A stretch of DNA of 64,000 nt from Allocatelliglobosispora scoriae. GTDB taxonomy: Bacteria; Actinomycetota; Actinomycetes; Mycobacteriales; Micromonosporaceae. The position numbers were made by a program, and so were the translations under genes. Within the stretch, counting starts at the first letter, position 1; each line of letters begins with the position of its first letter. This document shows, one piece after another, positions 36,638-45,205 of this stretch. The notes beneath the pieces were generated by a model. It searched no databases and was not told the origin of the DNA. It saw nothing but the letters and a program-made list of their open reading frames with translations. The stretch covers positions 310,001-374,000 of the forward strand of contig NZ_JACHMN010000002.1 of the NCBI RefSeq assembly GCF_014204945.1. The letters run 5' to 3'.

Positions 36638-38248
36638 TCAGGTGACCGGCATGTCGCGGCGGCGCAGACCCGCCAGGCCCGCTCCGATCAGCCCGGCGGC
36701 GATCACGCTGAGCACCACCAGCGGCAGCGCGGCGATCGTGCCGCCCGGGATGTGCGGCACGTGGGTGAAGGGCGAGAGGTCCAGCAGGGCCTGGCCGAGC
36801 TGCAGCGCCGCCCCGAGCTGCCCCAGCAGGAGGCAGATCCCGAGGCCCACCCAGGCGACGGCGGGCGCGAGCCGGGGCAGGAAGCCGAGGGCCGCCACGG
36901 CGAGCCCGGCGAGCAGCCAGACCGCGGGGAGCTGCACGAGCGCACCCGCCAGGCTGCGCGGCAGCTCGTGTCCGATGTCGCCGGTCGTCGCGCCGTAGGT
37001 CAGCCCGGCCGCGAGCCCCATCGCCGCCATCGCGACGACCGGCCCGAGCAGCGCGAAGACGAGGTGGCTCCCGGCCCAGCCCAGCCGGCTCACCCGGGTG
37101 GCGAGCAGCGGCTCGCTGCGCAGGGCGGCCTCCTCGGTGCGCAGCCGCAGCGCCGCCGAGATCGCGTAGGCCGCGATGATCGTCCCGGCGATCCCCATGC
37201 ACCCGGCGAGGAACACGTCGCTGAGCGCCGACGTGCCGCCCATCCGCTGCATCACCTCGGTGAGCTGCGCGTTGTCCCCCAGCAGGTCGCCCGCGCTCTC
37301 GGCGATGCCGCCGACGAGCAGTCCGAACGCGACGAAGCCGGTGGTCCAGGCATAGAGCGCGCCGCGCTGCAACCGCCAGGCAAGAGCCACGGGGGTACGC
37401 AGACCCGCACCTGCCTGCGCGGGCCCCAGCCGTGGTGCCAGCACCCCCGCACCGATGTCTCGACGGGCCGACAGGCCGAAGGCGACCGCCACCAGCACCG
37501 CGACGAACGCCGCGAGCAGCCCGAAGACCCACCACCGGTTGGCCCCGTACGCCTGCACTTCATAGATCCAGCCCAGCGGCGACGTCCAGGTGAGCCAGGA
37601 CAGCCCGCCGCCCTGCTCGGCGGAGATGTCACCGGCGGCCCGCAGCACGAAGGCGACCGCGAGCGCCACGACACCGATCCCCCGAGCCGGTCCCGCACCC
37701 TCGCTGAGCTGCGCGGTGATCGCGCCGACCCCGGCGAAGACGATGCCGGACGCGGCCCAGGCGAGCCCCATCGCGAGCGAGCCGCTCACCGGGGTGTCCT
37801 GGCTCATCATCCCGAGCGCCACCAGCAGACCGACGACGAGGCTCGCTCCCGAGACGGCGACCAGTGCCGCGGCGAGGCCGGCGTGCCGTCCGACGACGGT
37901 CGAGCCGACGAGCTCGCGGCGCCCGGCCTCCTCCTCCACCCGGGTGTGCCGGATGACCATGAGCAGCCCGATCAGCGCCATGATGATGATGCCGGTCCCG
38001 GCCCGCCAGTAGATCAGCGCGCCCAGGCTGGGACCGGGCGTGCGGCCGTAGAACATCGCGAGCAGCGAGCTCTGGCGGAGGTCGTCGATGTAGCCCTGGC
38101 GTTCGGCGTCGGTGTGGTAGAGCTTCGCCGTGCCCGAGGCGAGCCCCAGCGGCAGCAGCGACATGAGCAGCACCCAGATCGGCATCAGGACCCGGTCCCG
38201 GCGCAGGATGAGGCGGACCAGCGAGCCGGTCCCGGCGAGCGTGGTCAT
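36638..38248 (-). CDS. ABC transporter permease, polyketide-antibiotic-exporter type
   Basis: 536 residues with about 12 membrane helices in two similar halves. The start [21 protein letters not shown] and the [20 protein letters not shown] motif are typical of actinomycete permeases annotated as polyketide antibiotic transporters. It overlaps the upstream ATPase gene by 4 bp (ATGA-type), so they are translationally coupled. Together they would export a hydrophobic compound. A divergent GbsR/MarR regulator lies beside the pair. Confidence 0.88.
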   Translation of the reverse strand: MTTLAGTGSLVRLILRRDRVLMPIWVLLMSLLPLGLASGTAKLYHTDAERQGYIDDLRQSSLLAMFYGRTPGPSLGALIYWRAGTGIIIMALIGLLMVIRHTRVEEEAGRRELVGSTVVGRHAGLAAALVAVSGASLVVGLLVALGMMSQDTPVSGSLAMGLAWAASGIVFAGVGAITAQLSEGAGPARGIGVVALAVAFVLRAAGDISAEQGGGLSWLTWTSPLGWIYEVQAYGANRWWVFGLLAAFVAVLVAVAFGLSARRDIGAGVLAPRLGPAQAGAGLRTPVALAWRLQRGALYAWTTGFVAFGLLVGGIAESAGDLLGDNAQLTEVMQRMGGTSALSDVFLAGCMGIAGTIIAAYAISAALRLRTEEAALRSEPLLATRVSRLGWAGSHLVFALLGPVVAMAAMGLAAGLTYGATTGDIGHELPRSLAGALVQLPAVWLLAGLAVAALGFLPRLAPAVAWVGLGICLLLGQLGAALQLGQALLDLSPFTHVPHIPGGTIAALPLVVLSVIAAGLIGAGLAGLRRRDMPVT

Positions 38249-39138
38249 CGGGCCGCCGCCGTCTCGTAGTGCCGCAGGAAGAGCTCCTCCAGCGTGGGCG
38301 GCTGGCTCGTGAGACTGCGTACCCCGATGGAGGTGAGCTGCCGCAGCACCGCGTCGATGTCGGCGGTGTCGACCTGCAGCCGCACCCGGGTGCCGTCGAC
38401 GACCAGGTCGTGCACCCCGGCGAGGCCGTCGAGCCCGGTCGGCGCGGCGGCGAGTTCGGCGGTGATCGACGTACGCGTGAGGTGGCGCAGATCGGCGAGC
38501 GTGCCGGTCTCGACGGTCCGGCCCTGCCGGATGATGCTGACCCGGTCGCAGAGCGCCTCGACCTCGGCGAGGATGTGGCTGGAGAGCAGCACCGTGCGCC
38601 CCTGGGCCGCCTCCTCGCCGATGACCTGCCGGAAGACCTCCTCCATGAGCGGGTCGAGACCGGAGGTGGGCTCGTCGAGCAGGAGCAGGTCCACATCGGA
38701 GGCGAGCGCGGCGATGAGCCCGACCTTCTGGCGGTTGCCCTTGGAGTAGGCCCGGCCCTTCTTGCGCGGGTCGAGGTCGAATCGTTCGAGCAGGTCCTTG
38801 CGGCGCTGGGGGTTGAGCCCGCCGCGCAGCCGGCCGAGCAGGTCGATCACCTCGCCGCCGGAGAGGTTGGGCCAGAGGGTGACGTCGCCGGGGACGTAGG
38901 CGAGGCGTCGGTGCAGCGTGACGCTGTCGCGCCAGGGGTCGCCGCCGAGCAGGGCGACCGTGCCGGCATCGGCGCGCAGCATGCCCAGCAGGACCCGGAT
39001 CGTGGTGGTCTTGCCGGCTCCGTTGGGGCCGAGGAAGCCGTGCACCTCGCCCTGTGCGACGGTCAGGTCCAGTCCGTCGAGGGCCCTGGTCTGGCCGAAG
39101 CTCTTGACCAGGCCTGACACTGAAATGGCATTTTCCAT
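38245..39138 (-). CDS. ABC transporter ATPase, drug-exporter type
   Basis: 297 residues. Walker A is [10 protein letters not shown] (about 39-48), the signature is replaced by [11 protein letters not shown], Walker B is [17 protein letters not shown], and the H-loop is [13 protein letters not shown]. The divergent signature (YSKGNRQK instead of LSGGQ) is normal in this subfamily of DrrA-like ATPases. It energises the coupled permease. Its start codon lies 20 bp from a perfect palindrome (39158-39175), so it is probably repressed by the divergent regulator. Confidence 0.92.
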   Translation of the reverse strand: MENAISVSGLVKSFGQTRALDGLDLTVAQGEVHGFLGPNGAGKTTTIRVLLGMLRADAGTVALLGGDPWRDSVTLHRRLAYVPGDVTLWPNLSGGEVIDLLGRLRGGLNPQRRKDLLERFDLDPRKKGRAYSKGNRQKVGLIAALASDVDLLLLDEPTSGLDPLMEEVFRQVIGEEAAQGRTVLLSSHILAEVEALCDRVSIIRQGRTVETGTLADLRHLTRTSITAELAAAPTGLDGLAGVHDLVVDGTRVRLQVDTADIDAVLRQLTSIGVRSLTSQPPTLEELFLRHYETAAAR

Positions 39139-39157
39139 GCTTCAGACGCTACACTTG

Positions 39158-39175
39158 TTTCACAACTTTGTGAAA
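39158..39175. promoter_or_regulatory. Operator between exporter and regulator genes
   Basis: TTTCACAA-CT-TTGTGAAA is a perfect 8 bp inverted repeat with a 2 bp spacer, in a 58 bp divergent gap. It is the likely binding site of the adjacent GbsR/MarR-type protein for both directions. Confidence 0.7.
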
Positions 39176-39196
39176 ATAGATCTTGACGGGAGTCAG

Positions 39197-39673
39197 ATGG
39201 CCCAGGCACCACGGCGCGACGAGGCCGCGATGCGCCAGTTCGTCGAGGAGATGTCCCGCACGCTCGCCGACTGGGGCATGCCCCGGATGGCGGCCCGGCT
39301 CCTCTTCGCCCTGATGGGGGCGGACGAGCGCTCCCTCACCGCCGGCGAGCTCGCCGAGCGGCTGGAGGTGAGCCCGGCGGCGATCTCCGGTGCGGTGCGT
39401 TACCTCATCCAGATCAACATGGTGGCCCGCGAGCCGGTGCCGGGGTCCCGCCGCGACCGCTACCGCATGGTCGACGACTCGTGGTACGAGGTGACCATCG
39501 CCAAGATGACCCTGCTCAAGACCCTCTCCGACGCCGCCGACCAGGGCGTGATCGCCGCCGGCGGGCCGGAGACGGTGGCCGGGACCCGCCTCGCCGGGAT
39601 GCGCGACTTCTACCTCTTCGTGCAGGAGTCGATGCCCGCGCTGCTCGACGAGTGGGCCCGGCGCAAGCGGTAG
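39197..39673 (+). CDS. GbsR/MarR-type transcriptional regulator
   Basis: 158 residues from ATG 39197, preceded by GGGAG. The winged HTH includes MPRMAARLLFALMGADERSL and LAERLEVSPAAISGAVRYL, followed by the wing GSRRDRYRMVDD. The C-terminal helices would bind ligand and dimerise. Genes of this type are commonly divergent from DrrAB-like exporters, as here, and act as substrate-sensing repressors; the ligand is unknown. Confidence 0.86.
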   Translation: MAQAPRRDEAAMRQFVEEMSRTLADWGMPRMAARLLFALMGADERSLTAGELAERLEVSPAAISGAVRYLIQINMVAREPVPGSRRDRYRMVDDSWYEVTIAKMTLLKTLSDAADQGVIAAGGPETVAGTRLAGMRDFYLFVQESMPALLDEWARRKR

Positions 39674-39762
39674 GCGCGGCACATCAGATCGGTTGACATC
39701 GATTCATTAATGCATGAACATCGATGCGACAGCCTGTCCCTACCTCCCCCACCGAGGTGATC

Positions 39763-40260
39763 ATGTCCCGCCTGCTCAGCACGGTTGCCCGCCTCGCCCT
39801 GCCCGCGTTCTGCGCGATCTCCGTCTCGCTGATCGCCGCCGCCCCGGCCGCCGCCGCCACCCCCGTCGGCCCCAATCAGTATTTCGCCGGCAACGTCAAC
39901 GGCTCCTACGCCAGCTCCCCGATCCGGGTCGCCTGCCCCAGCACCTCCCCGACGGCGACCGGGCACCCGCTGCCCAACCAGTACGTCTACGCGAGCCTCG
40001 CGCCCACCACGCCGACCCTGGACATCGGCTACACCGGTGCCGCCGCGACCTCGCTCGTGGTCACGCTGCGGTTCAGCAACTCGACCAGCGGCAACGTCTA
40101 CACCGTCGGCTCGTTGGCCGCCTATGACACGCGGCTCGCCATCCCGACGGCGCTGACCCTGCCCTGCTCGGGCTCCGGCCTCGCCTACTTCACGCCCCGG
40201 GCCGCGAGCTCCACCTCCCGCGCGGACACCGTCGCCGTCACCATCGAGGCACACCCGTAA
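39763..40260 (+). CDS. Small secreted protein, unknown function
   Basis: 165 residues from ATG 39763 with GAGGTGAT upstream. The Sec signal MSRLLSTVARLALPAFCAIS ends near AAAA-TPV. The mature part (about 130 residues) has two Cys (RVACPST, LPCSG) and a beta-rich pattern with many S/T, such as LVVTLRFSNSTSGNVYTVGSL. I do not recognise a family. A promoter-like TTGACA lies at 39693-39698, before an AT-rich CATTAATG patch. Confidence 0.7.
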   Translation: MSRLLSTVARLALPAFCAISVSLIAAAPAAAATPVGPNQYFAGNVNGSYASSPIRVACPSTSPTATGHPLPNQYVYASLAPTTPTLDIGYTGAAATSLVVTLRFSNSTSGNVYTVGSLAAYDTRLAIPTALTLPCSGSGLAYFTPRAASSTSRADTVAVTIEAHP

Positions 40261-40266
40261 CGGTCC

Positions 40267-40306
40267 CCGTGGAGCCTCGCCCACCGCCCGCGGCGGGGCT
40301 CCACGG
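40267..40306 (+). terminator. Terminator of the small secreted protein gene
   Basis: A perfect 10 bp stem CCGTGGAGCC/GGCTCCACGG (40267-40276, 40297-40306) follows the stop by 6 bp, flanked by CGGT/ACCG. Confidence 0.7.
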
Positions 40307-40354
40307 CCAGACCGATCGGCGCGCCCGCCCCGACTGACCTGGCCGGGCCGCCCA

Positions 40355-40392
40355 CCCGTTCATGGGGCTCCCGCCCGTTCATGGGGCTCCCG
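40355..40392. repeat. Two tandem 19 bp repeats
   Basis: CCCGTTCATGGGGCTCCCG occurs twice in direct tandem (40355-40373 and 40374-40392), followed by a partial third start (CCCGTCGATCATG). It lies in the gap before the oxidoreductase gene end. Its role is unknown. Confidence 0.75.
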
Positions 40393-40475
40393 CCCGTCGA
40401 TCATGATCGTAAGATCACCGCCGTGAACCTGATCTCCCAGCGTGGCCTCGTTGTGCTGCACAACGTTGACGGGGG

Positions 40476-41579
40476 TCAGTGCTGGTCGGCGTTCATGATG
40501 GCGGCGTACCGGCCGATCATCATGTCCTTGCCCTTCAGCTCCGAGACGAACTCGGCGGTGAGGACGCCCTCGCGGCCCGGGAACTGGCCCGCGCCCCCGG
40601 TCGGGCCGAGCGGAAGGATGATCGAGGCCGGACCGGCCGCGTAGGTCTTGCGCTCGGCGTCGCCCGCGAGCTGCGCCTTGATGTTGGCGACGACGACCTC
40701 GGCCTGCCGCCCGGCCGCGGAGGCCTTGTCGGCGTCGGCGGCCGAGATGTCACCGATCGCATAGATGCGCTCGTGCCCCGGCAGGTGCAGCTCAGCGGTG
40801 ACGGCGAGGTAGCCGTCGGCGTTGCGCGCCCCCACCAGGTCACCGCGCAGGTAGCCGGTGGCCGGAACGCCGCCGAAGCACGGCAGCCAGAGATCCGCCT
40901 CGATCTCGGTCCCCGCGTCGGTCTCGACCGTGAACGCGGCGAGCGTCCCGGGGGCCGGGCTGGGCAGCTTGGTGAGCGGGCTGCCGAGCAGCAGCCGCAC
41001 GCCCAGCGCGTCGAGCTGGCGGCGCAACTCCACCCGCAGCTCGGGGTCGAACGGGCCGGGCAGGATCTCCTCGGCCAGGTCGAGCAGCGTGACCTGCTTG
41101 TCCGGCCAGAACGACGCGATCTCCCCCGCCAGCTCCAACCCGACCGCACCGGCCCCGACCAGCAGTACCCGCTCCGCCCGATCAAGATCGCCATAGACGG
41201 CCCGGTAGCGCTCGATCGCCGCCTCCCGGCCGTCCCGGTCGGCCTTGCCCGGGAAGGGGTACGCCGACCCGGTGGCCAGGATGACGAAGTCCGGTGTCAG
41301 GACCTGCCCGGACGCGAGGACGACCCGCTCGGAGTCGACCTCGACGGCGCGGTCCCGCAGCACCGTGCCGTGCGCGAGCAGCCGGTCATAGGGCAGGAAC
41401 GTCCTCGGCAGCACCGCCGGGTCGACGAGGGCCCGCAGCGCCGCGACACTGTGCTGGAACGCGTCGCTCGGGTCGATCAGCACCACCTCCGCGTGCTCGT
41501 CGAGAGCCTTGGCCGCGTTGATGCCGCCGTAACCGCCGCCGATGATCGCGACCGTGGGCCGCTGGCTTGACGTCTGCAT
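40476..41579 (-). CDS. NAD(P)/FAD-dependent oxidoreductase, AIF/FSP1-like
   Basis: 367 residues from ATG 41579, chosen because GAGGAAG precedes it. The FAD motif is VAIIGGGYGGINAAKAL near the start, ATGSAYPFPG follows near 95, and a second Rossmann motif GAGAVGLELAGEIA lies near 140. The FAD-closing motif is IYAIGDISAADADK. The pattern matches pyridine nucleotide-disulfide-type reductases of the AIFM2/NDH-2 group, without the paired catalytic Cys of glutathione reductase. It may reduce a quinone or other acceptor. A divergent MarR gene is the likely regulator. Confidence 0.88.
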   Translation of the reverse strand: MQTSSQRPTVAIIGGGYGGINAAKALDEHAEVVLIDPSDAFQHSVAALRALVDPAVLPRTFLPYDRLLAHGTVLRDRAVEVDSERVVLASGQVLTPDFVILATGSAYPFPGKADRDGREAAIERYRAVYGDLDRAERVLLVGAGAVGLELAGEIASFWPDKQVTLLDLAEEILPGPFDPELRVELRRQLDALGVRLLLGSPLTKLPSPAPGTLAAFTVETDAGTEIEADLWLPCFGGVPATGYLRGDLVGARNADGYLAVTAELHLPGHERIYAIGDISAADADKASAAGRQAEVVVANIKAQLAGDAERKTYAAGPASIILPLGPTGGAGQFPGREGVLTAEFVSELKGKDMMIGRYAAIMNADQH

Positions 41580-41631
41580 ATCCGGACTTCCTCCGCTGTC
41601 GATCCCTGCCCTGGACATTGCACGATAGCAG

Positions 41632-41677
41632 ATCGTTGGTGACTATCAACGATTGACGTGCCTAGACGATCTATGAT
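41632..41677. promoter_or_regulatory. Operator-like repeat and -10 between oxidoreductase and MarR genes
   Basis: ATCGTTG-N8-CAACGAT (41632-41653) is a 7 bp inverted repeat in the 114 bp divergent gap. TATGAT (41672-41677) is a -10-like box 16 bp before the MarR start. Binding by the MarR protein is inferred. Confidence 0.5.
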
Positions 41678-41693
41678 CTGATACCTTCATGGC

Positions 41694-42137
41694 ATGACAG
41701 CGAGCGCCGACCGGCTGGGAGTCCTGCTGGCCAGGCATGGCCGGATCATGAGCCTGCGACTGCGCCAGGCGCTGGAGTCCTGCGGATTCGGGCTGCGCCA
41801 CGGCAACCTGCTGATGCACCTCGCCCAGGCCGGGGCCACCAGCCAGCAGGCGCTGATCGAGACGCTCGCACTCGACGCCAGCGCGGTGGTGGCGACCCTC
41901 AACGACCTGGAGCGTGACGGGCTCGTCGAGCGCCGCCGCGACCCCGCCGACCGGCGACGGCACATCGTGGAGATCACCGCCGACGGAGTGAAGCGCGCTC
42001 GCGCCGCGGCGGAGGCGATCGACGAGGTCGAGCGGGAGGCGTTCGGTGACCTCGACGACACCGAGACCGCCCAGCTCCACGCCCTGCTGATCCGAGTGCG
42101 GACCCGCTTCGACGAGTCGGCCTGCGCCGCCGACTAG
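41694..42137 (+). CDS. MarR-family transcriptional regulator
   Basis: 147 residues. The winged HTH has RHGNLLMHLAQAGATSQQALIETLALDASAVVATLNDL in the usual alpha order and the wing DPADRRRHIVEITADG. ATG 41694 lacks a strong SD; ATG 41689 is out of frame. It is divergent from the FAD oxidoreductase gene, a frequent pairing in which MarR senses oxidants or quinones. That is family knowledge, not seen here. Confidence 0.86.
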   Translation: MTASADRLGVLLARHGRIMSLRLRQALESCGFGLRHGNLLMHLAQAGATSQQALIETLALDASAVVATLNDLERDGLVERRRDPADRRRHIVEITADGVKRARAAAEAIDEVEREAFGDLDDTETAQLHALLIRVRTRFDESACAAD

Positions 42138-42196
42138 GCGGCCCGCCACTCGTAAATCCGGCGACATCGACGGCCGTCCCCCGCCAGGATGGCCGT

Positions 42197-42943
42197 ATGG
42201 AAGAGGTTGAAGTCGTCGTCGCCCACCGCCAGCGCGCGACGCTGCGCGTCGGCGACGTGTTCCTGAAGGTCGACGGCGATCCGGCACACGCCGACATCGA
42301 GGTGCGGGCGATGGCCATCGTGCCGGTACCCACCCCGGCGATCCTCTGGCGCGAGCCGCCCGTGCTCGCGATCGCCGCCGTGCCGGGCAAGGCGCTCGGC
42401 CTGCTCGGCGAGCCGTCGACCGCGTCGTCGGCGGCGTGGGCTGCGGCGGGTGCCGCGATCCGGCGGCTGCACGACGCGCCGTTGCCGCCGTGGCCGGGGC
42501 GCCGGCTCGAAGACGTGGCGGCGGAGCTCGACCGCGAGTGCGCGTGGCTGCTCGCCAACGCCGTGCTGCCCGCCGAGGTGATCCGGCACAACCGCGAGAT
42601 CGCCGAGGCGGCGCTCCGGCCGTGGACACCGGCGTTCATCCACGGCGACCTGCAGATCACCCACGTGTTCGTCGACGGCGACGAGGTCACCGGCGTCATC
42701 GACTGGTCCGAGGCGGCCCCCGGCGACGCCATGTTCGACCTCGCCACCTTGACGCTCGGGCACGAGGAACGCCTGGACGACCTGCTCGCCGGCTACGGCG
42801 CCGACACGGACCGGGACGTGATCCGCGCCTGGTGGTCGCTGCGCAGCCTGGTGGCGTCGCACTGGCTGATCGAGCACGGCTTCGATCCGGACGCGCCGGG
42901 ATGCGAATTCGACGTGCTCAGAGCCCGGATGCAGGAGCTGTAG
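42197..42943 (+). CDS. Aminoglycoside phosphotransferase-fold kinase
   Basis: 248 residues. The C-lobe has the catalytic loop FIHGDLQITHVF (Brenner-type HGD) and the metal motif VIDWSEAAPGDAMFDLA. The N-lobe is short (RVGDVFLKVDG with the ATP-binding Lys). APH-fold enzymes phosphorylate antibiotics, choline, homoserine or other metabolites; nothing here shows which. The gene is alone on its strand and ends at a large hairpin. Confidence 0.82.
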   Translation: MEEVEVVVAHRQRATLRVGDVFLKVDGDPAHADIEVRAMAIVPVPTPAILWREPPVLAIAAVPGKALGLLGEPSTASSAAWAAAGAAIRRLHDAPLPPWPGRRLEDVAAELDRECAWLLANAVLPAEVIRHNREIAEAALRPWTPAFIHGDLQITHVFVDGDEVTGVIDWSEAAPGDAMFDLATLTLGHEERLDDLLAGYGADTDRDVIRAWWSLRSLVASHWLIEHGFDPDAPGCEFDVLRARMQEL

Positions 42944-43047
42944 AGCGACCGTCAATGGGTGGCTGGCAAGGCGCACGGCGCCGCCGTGTGCGCTCTTTGC
43001 ACCCAAGGCGACGAGCAACGCCGCCAGGCGCCCATTGACGGGCGCTC
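42943..43047. terminator. Long composite hairpin between converging genes
   Basis: Outer 25 nt arms (42943-42967 and 43023-43047) match at 22 of 25 positions. An inner stem GCGCACGGCG with CGCCGTGTGCGC (about 42970-42993) adds a second hairpin. The structure fills the gap from one stop to the other. Confidence 0.65.
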
Positions 43048-43674
43048 TCAGGCGAACGCGGCGACCGCTCGGCGACTGGGGCTCAGCGTGACCACCTTGA
43101 ACGGGCACGGCCGGTCGGTCAGCGTCACGTAAGCTGTCTGCGCGCGTTCCGCCGCGTTCTGTGCCTGCTCGGCGGCGGTGGAACCCTTGCCCTTGTTGCG
43201 CAGCAGCGCTCCGTAGAAGGCCGAGCAGAACACCGTGCTCTCGTGCCAGCCGATCATGGACGAGGTGCCGATGTAGGTGACGTCGTCCTGGAGGCAGTCG
43301 CGAACGGCCTTCTGCCAGGCCCCGGTGCCGGTCCGGCAGCCGTCGGCCAGGATCGCGGCGGCCGAGATTCCACGCCCTTGATCAGCGGCGCGCGCACCGA
43401 GCTGGTCCAGAGAGATGCTGGTACGCCCGTCGGTGCTGCTGAAGGTAGGCGCGATCTCATGATCGCCGTGTGCCATCACGTGCAGGACGTCGCAGGAGGC
43501 GGTGAAGGCCGTGAGCACGGTATCGGGATCCCGCGACCGCACGAAGTCGATGTCGACGGCCGAGGCGCCATAGTGCACGTTGATGCTCTGAATCGTCGCC
43601 TGGACGAAGGCCATCGCAGCGTCGAAGCTCGAATCGAGGCCGATGTCCAGCAGGCTGACGCGCCGACTCCGCAC
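43048..43674 (-). CDS. Small CHAT/caspase-like protease-fold protein
   Basis: 208 residues from GTG 43674 with GAGGGGGG upstream. Caspase-type motifs are visible: a strand then His in CDVLHVMAHGDHE (His69), and a strand then Cys in SAAAILADGCRTG (Cys113). FSSTDGRTSISLDQL lies between. It lacks any extra sensing or effector domain and is shorter than most CHAT proteins (usually 300 or more), so a partner may be needed. Similar proteins act in anti-phage or cell-death systems. It is near, but not in, the cyclase/PycTM operon. Confidence 0.7.
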   Translation of the reverse strand: MRSRRVSLLDIGLDSSFDAAMAFVQATIQSINVHYGASAVDIDFVRSRDPDTVLTAFTASCDVLHVMAHGDHEIAPTFSSTDGRTSISLDQLGARAADQGRGISAAAILADGCRTGTGAWQKAVRDCLQDDVTYIGTSSMIGWHESTVFCSAFYGALLRNKGKGSTAAEQAQNAAERAQTAYVTLTDRPCPFKVVTLSPSRRAVAAFA

Positions 43675-44094
43675 GGTCCCCCCTCGGCGAATCCGATCTG
43701 TATCCCCACCCTACGGCCGTTGCCGGAATTTGGACATCCAGCTGTTTGCATGATCGATGATGGCTGACCGCAAGCGTTTCACCACCGTTCGGCACTTGCG
43801 CATCACTGACGGTAGGCAGGGTAGACATCCTGCGCGGCGGGCAGGATGCGGCCACCGGCGGCGTAATTCATCGCTTAACAACTCGAACCCCGGCATAGCG
43901 CTGATATCGTCCCGGACCGGGCAGCCGCGTCCACCGCCACCTGGATCGTGTCGAGCAGCTTCGGCAGGCAGCCGGGACCAGCACGACCGCCGTAAAAGGG
44001 CAGGCGGAAATTCGCCGCGTCCAGGACGGGGTGCCGGGAGCACGCGTCCTTCACCGCAGGACCATACGACGCTCCTGACGGTACGGTGGGGCGC
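43675..44094. other. 420 bp gap with no firm gene
   Basis: No clear gene was found. A perfect hairpin CATCCTGC/GCAGGATG lies at 43826-43833 and 43841-43848. A minus-strand frame 43875-44054 (59 codons from GTG 44054) has coding-like GC3 but no SD or recognised family; it could be a remnant. AT-richer bases near 43700-43760 may hold the promoter for the CHAT-like gene. Confidence 0.4.
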
Positions 44095-44427
44095 ATGACG
44101 AGCACCCCCACCGCCCGCCGGTTCACCCGTTTCTCCGCCGCCGCCATGCTCAGCGTGGCCTTCCTCGCCGGCTGCGGCGAGGGCAGCGACACCAGCTGCG
44201 ACCTCGACGCCTGCACCGTGACCTTCGATCGCGGCGTGGAGGCGAAGGCATCCGTCCTCGGCATCGAGGCGAAGCTGATCAGCGCACAGAACGACACGGT
44301 CACGCTGGAGGTCGCGGGCGAGCAGATCACCCTCACCGTCGGCCAGGCGGGCACCGAGGTCGCGGGCCTGATGGTCACGCTGGAGAGCGTCAGCGAGGAG
44401 AAGGTCGGCATCCGCATCGCCCGCTGA
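44095..44427 (+). CDS. Small lipoprotein, unknown function
   Basis: 110 residues from ATG 44095, preceded by GGTGGGG. The signal ends in lipobox LAGC (Cys27). The mature part has two Cys (TSCDLDACTV) and short beta-rich repeats (AKLISAQNDTVTLEVAGEQITLTVG). I do not recognise a family. It is surface-anchored and alone. Confidence 0.75.
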   Translation: MTSTPTARRFTRFSAAAMLSVAFLAGCGEGSDTSCDLDACTVTFDRGVEAKASVLGIEAKLISAQNDTVTLEVAGEQITLTVGQAGTEVAGLMVTLESVSEEKVGIRIAR

Positions 44428-44611
44428 CCTGACAGATGCCCAGCTGGAGTGCTCTGGACTCAAGCCCGCTCAGCGAAGCAGGACAACGGTTCGGACTCCG
44501 CAGCCGCCTCGGGGTGACCCAGTCGATGGCGAGGGTCGGGTCTGCCCTGGACAACCGCCGACCGGGCCACAACGAGGGCGGGCAGGCACCCGGCCTGGCG
44601 GCCGACGAGCG

Positions 44612-45205
44612 TCAGGGGTGCCACGCCAGGTTGCTGGAGACCGCGACGAGCGCCGCCACGGCGATCGCGGCGAGAGCTCCGAGCAGGGCGACCATGCCGA
44701 TGCTGTTCCAGCGGTACTTCTGGTGCGCGACCTGGGAGATCGACCAGATCTGCGAGGCGATGGCGGTGGCGAGCGCCGACGGGTCGGCCACCAGGGTGGT
44801 GAAAGCCTCGGTGTACCGGTCCGGCCGGCCTCGGAAGCCCTGGGCGATGTGGGCGTAGTACAGGAGGTTGACCGACTTCTGCATGGACCGCAGCCGCGGG
44901 CGCAACGCCATGCTGGCGCTGAACGCCGCGATGAGCACCAGGGCAACGCAGACGGCGAGGGCGATGATGAAGGCCGGACCGGGCGATCTCTGCAGCGTGG
45001 CCAGTGTGTAGAGGGCGCCGCCGAGAACTCCCGAGGCACCGAGGATGATGCCCGCCTTGGTCTCGGCGTGCTTCACCCACTCCGAAACGAGCTTGAGCGC
45101 CTCCCAGGCGTCCATGGTGTTGGGAAGGCTCGAACGCACCGCCGCATCCCGGAACGGTTGCCCCGGAATGGACGGCTCGGCGTAGAGATCCGGATCGGCG
45201 GTCAT
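44612..45205 (-). CDS. PycTM-type (Pycsar effector) membrane protein
   Basis: 197 residues from ATG 45205, which overlaps the stop of the cyclase gene (ATGA), so the two are translationally coupled. A cytosolic helix with EWVKHAETKAGIILGASGVL leads into TM1, and a second helix (AFIIALAVCVALVLIAAF) follows. The central part has NLLYYAHIAQGF and SQIWSISQVAHQKYRW, the pattern of the PycTM domain (Pfam PF18967). TM3 lies at about 167-190. In Pycsar, cCMP or cUMP made by the cyclase activates such proteins to damage the membrane and stop phage. Pairing with a cyclase makes this call strong, though no HMM search was run. Confidence 0.82.
   Translation of the reverse strand: MTADPDLYAEPSIPGQPFRDAAVRSSLPNTMDAWEALKLVSEWVKHAETKAGIILGASGVLGGALYTLATLQRSPGPAFIIALAVCVALVLIAAFSASMALRPRLRSMQKSVNLLYYAHIAQGFRGRPDRYTEAFTTLVADPSALATAIASQIWSISQVAHQKYRWNSIGMVALLGALAAIAVAALVAVSSNLAWHP

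Noticed and set aside
40355-40392. CRISPR-like repeats
   Set aside because: Only two direct copies in tandem, no spacers and no cas genes.
43875-44054. 59-codon minus-strand frame
   Set aside because: GC3 is coding-like but there is no SD and no family match, so it is kept only as a possible remnant in the gap note.
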